Assembly (NCBI GenBank): GCA_035610365.1
Contig: CM069432.1
Location: 181,273,027 to 181,337,026, forward strand
From: Aquatica leii
Lineage: Eukaryota > Arthropoda > Insecta > Coleoptera > Lampyridae
Reading direction: 5' to 3'
DNA: 64,000 nucleotides
Positions 62,030 to 64,000 of the stretch are shown in pieces (position 1 is the first letter of the stretch; each line of letters opens with the position of its first letter). The notes beneath the pieces are model-generated. The model saw only the letters and a list, made by a program, of their open reading frames with translations. It was not told the origin of the DNA and made no database searches. Made by a program: the position numbers and the translations under genes.

Positions 62030-63015
62030 TTCATAACTGCTCTCAAAAAAGTGCAGAAGGGGCGTGATGTTTTTTACGAGCAAATGCTAGCGGGAAGGAG
62101 TCCACCAAAACAATTGAAGAAGTACCGGGATGCTGATAGACGTATAAAAAGACTCGTTGAAGGTTACAATAATACCCAAATTGTAGAATACTTACGCGGT
62201 ATTTCATATAATTATGAAATGGAACCGTAATATGTAAATTAATGTTTAAAATAAGTGCGTTATGATTATTGTGTTACAATATATAGATTAAGAAAATTTG
62301 TATTAATAAATATATTGTGTATTTTTAAAAAATTGCCCATTTCGAATTTAAATCTTTACAACATGAAACATGAGGTTCTTAATTCCACTTCATTGCAGTT
62401 TCCATGCTGCAATGTAACATCAAAAAATGTGAAACATATGTATTGTAAAGTTCCGTAACCGCCACAGTAGTTGCCATCTGAATCAGAAAGTTAAAATTTT
62501 GTAACTTTTTTATGTTTAATTACTTTTTCAAACCATTTCAAGTTTACTTTATTTAAAAAACATGATTTCGCTAACGCAAAACAAATTCTGTATTCGAATC
62601 ATTATCAAAATAAAAAAAAAATCTAAGTATTAGAATCTTAATAAAAATTTAATAGGAACAAATAAATTTCTTGAATTTTGCCGTGATGGGCAGTTACTCG
62701 CAAAACATTTATATTGATCATTTTATGTGGTAAGGATACAATAACGGAACCAATTTGTGTCAAGCCGATCTTGCAAAGTATCGCCAATTGAGATTGAAAT
62801 AAAAAGTATTCGCAAATTATAGTAAGTTTATAAACTATATAAAAAAGTAATCCGCAACAAATACAAGTTTTACACACAAATTTCTTTCTGATAAACACAT
62901 AAATTAAACATTTTGTATCTTTGTTTATAAAATTAAAATTTAATACATAATTAACATCCGATAAACGTAACAAAGTTAACGCGAAAACATAAAAGGGCCA
63001 AAACAATTTGCGTAG

Positions 63016-63116
63016 TGGCGCCAAAATATCCTAGCGCCAAAACGTCCTGGCGCCAAAACATCCCCGCGCCAAAAAGTCTTAGCGCCAAAACGGCGGCGCC
63101 AAAACGTCCCATTCCC
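63016..63116 (-). repeat. MULE right terminal repeat, phased GCGCCAAA array
   Basis: Six exact GCGCCAAA boxes start at 63018, 63034, 63050, 63066, 63082 and 63096, spaced 16, 16, 16, 16 and 14 bp. The end is the inverted match of the left terminus; the left array has about 28 bp (two 14-bp units) more. Confidence 0.92.
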
Positions 63117-63125
63117 TTCATTTCA

Positions 63126-64000
63126 ATGTATTTAATTTCCATTACATTTTGATTTTGTACATTTATTAAACTTAATTCATTTCAGCATAATTAAAAACTT
63201 AATTTAAATTTAACTAATGAGTTAACACAACATTTATTGATTCTGAGGCGCTAGGAAGTTCACCTACTTAGTACAATAATAAAGTGCTACTTGTATACCG
63301 GTTATTCAAGTGATACGACACGGAATATTGTGGTCAAAATACTTGATTTTCAAAACATTTCTTTTTTAGGATATATAAAAGTCTATTATAGTTACTTTTT
63401 AAAATTATGTTTATATTATACAGGCTGTCACAAAAGTTTTTTTAATCAAACTTCTTGTAGGTATATCATTACATTTTTGGTTTCTCCGATTAAAATAATG
63501 TGTGTTTTAATAACGTTTATGAGGCCTAAACTTGAAGGTTTTTTTAAATAATTTGAATTTTGTCAAAATATTACCTATTTTTCATGTTTGAAATACTTAA
63601 GAATATTTATGTTATACGAGCAAAATTTACAGTAAAGTGTAACAATAGATCATATTTGACATACCATTTAGAATAAACTTTACATCTTATAAAGAGTGTT
63701 CAAAAAGTTAAACCTATCAATCAAGAATTTTAAGTGGTTATGACTTTATTAATTTAAATACAATGCTCTATAGCTAAGTCTTGCCGTTTTTACACAATAC
63801 GTCAATTAATTGTTTTTTGCGTCATTTTGTTTTTTACATAAAAGTTTTAATGAACGTAGTTGCCTATTGTAATTAGAAATATTAGATAATTCATTTTTTG
63901 TCAGTTTGGTTAGGAACGTCTGCTTTTGCTGTATTGGTGTTATTTTTAGAATTGTGGAAGTATAAATTGTTATTATTTGAATATTGTTGTAGTGCTTAGT
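63126..64000. other. AT-rich stretch to window end, no gene seen
   Basis: No supportable frame or repeat. A short TACAGGCTGTCACAAAAG at 63418-63435 resembles the end of a mariner-type element, but no partner was found. Confidence 0.4.

Larger units (their letters stand above)
60001..62230 (+). pseudogene. FLYWCH-MULE transposase gene, broken
   Basis: Starts at ATG 60001. Residues 8-65 form a FLYWCH-type zinc finger (FFCDGYIYVFDKFSRCNTKQ, FWRCEKKNSC, INEHNH). A single TAA at 60217 interrupts the linker. The first exon ends at 60537 in phase 0 and resumes at 60611 with ILSECDHWFVDGTFKL, the MULE block with the first catalytic Asp. Some 60-70 residues are then missing: the next sense is DFELAAITAFRNAFETVTIQ with the second Asp, followed by GCSF and HVTKNMKKHVAEQGLLGRYN. 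After a frameshift near 60984 come PIEIWSVYDRVLNNVDRTNN and NHPNLWAFIT. There the nested hAT intervenes; ALKKVQKGRDVFYEQ continues exactly in frame and ends at TAA 62228-62230. The gene is dead through the core deletion and several frameshifts. Confidence 0.88.
58879..63116 (+). mobile_element. MULE (Mutator-like) transposon with FLYWCH transposase
   Basis: A 4238-bp element. Ends read GGG--T-GGACGTTTTGGCGCC from both sides. The 9-bp flanks are TTTATTTCA (58870-58878) and TTCATTTCA (63117-63125), a target duplication with one mismatch and of the length expected for MULEs. The terminal inverted repeats are arrays of 14-16-bp units. A FLYWCH-zinc-finger/MULE transposase gene runs left to right (60001-62230). 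Its core is internally deleted and it is split by a hAT element. 59025-60000 and 62231-63015 hold no recognised gene. Confidence 0.9.

Noticed and set aside
62951..63142. Minus ORF with FGAAVLALRLFGAG
   Set aside because: It is a translation of the MULE right terminal repeat.

Overview
The window looks like repeat-rich, strongly AT-biased nuclear DNA of an arthropod, most likely an insect. The evidence is indirect: every recognisable protein remnant belongs to a eukaryotic transposon family common in insects (BEL/Pao, Ty3/gypsy, Penelope-like, mariner, DD82E Tc1/mariner relative, PIF/Harbinger, hAT, FLYWCH-MULE, Helitron, YqaJ-domain family), and the BEL/Pao primer-binding site matches the 3' end of animal tRNA-Phe. 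I cannot name the species. I found no complete host gene. The only host-like coding signal is a GC-rich 146-bp island on the minus strand (4980-5125), open in frame and bounded by good splice sites.

Layout. 1-7 kb: an unrecognised frameshifted ORF, a Penelope-like endonuclease remnant, a deleted mariner and the orphan exon-like island. 7.06-10.96 kb: a BEL/Pao LTR retrotransposon with 195-bp LTRs, primer-binding site, polypurine tract and near-perfect target duplication; it has lost RNase H and most of the integrase. 11-18.4 kb: hairpins, a Harbinger transposase pseudogene, a YqaJ pseudogene and dispersed repeats. 18.48-32.98 kb: a 14.5-kb satellite of ~525-bp monomers with a higher-order period of ~4.41 kb (eight full monomers plus one 219-bp monomer). 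34.1-38.1 kb: a poorly bounded element with GCGTCC-rich inverted ends. 38.9-40.6 kb: a non-autonomous hAT with perfect 8-bp target duplication. 41.8-45.6 kb: a ~570-bp tandem duplication, one copy of which holds a 2.66-kb DD82E transposon while the other keeps the empty site. 49.0-53.8 kb: a Ty3/gypsy element whose integrase region is replaced by a 47-bp minisatellite. 57.6-63.1 kb: a Helitron 5' end and helicase remnant, then a 4.24-kb MULE whose terminal inverted repeats are phased arrays of E2F-like boxes, with a further hAT element nested in its transposase gene.

No genes here work together as a pathway. The window records successive insertion, internal deletion and tandem amplification, and all protein-coding mobile elements seen are broken. 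The signals I rate highest are the 16-bp-phased TTTGGCGC arrays in the MULE ends, the higher-order satellite, and the gypsy element carrying its own minisatellite.
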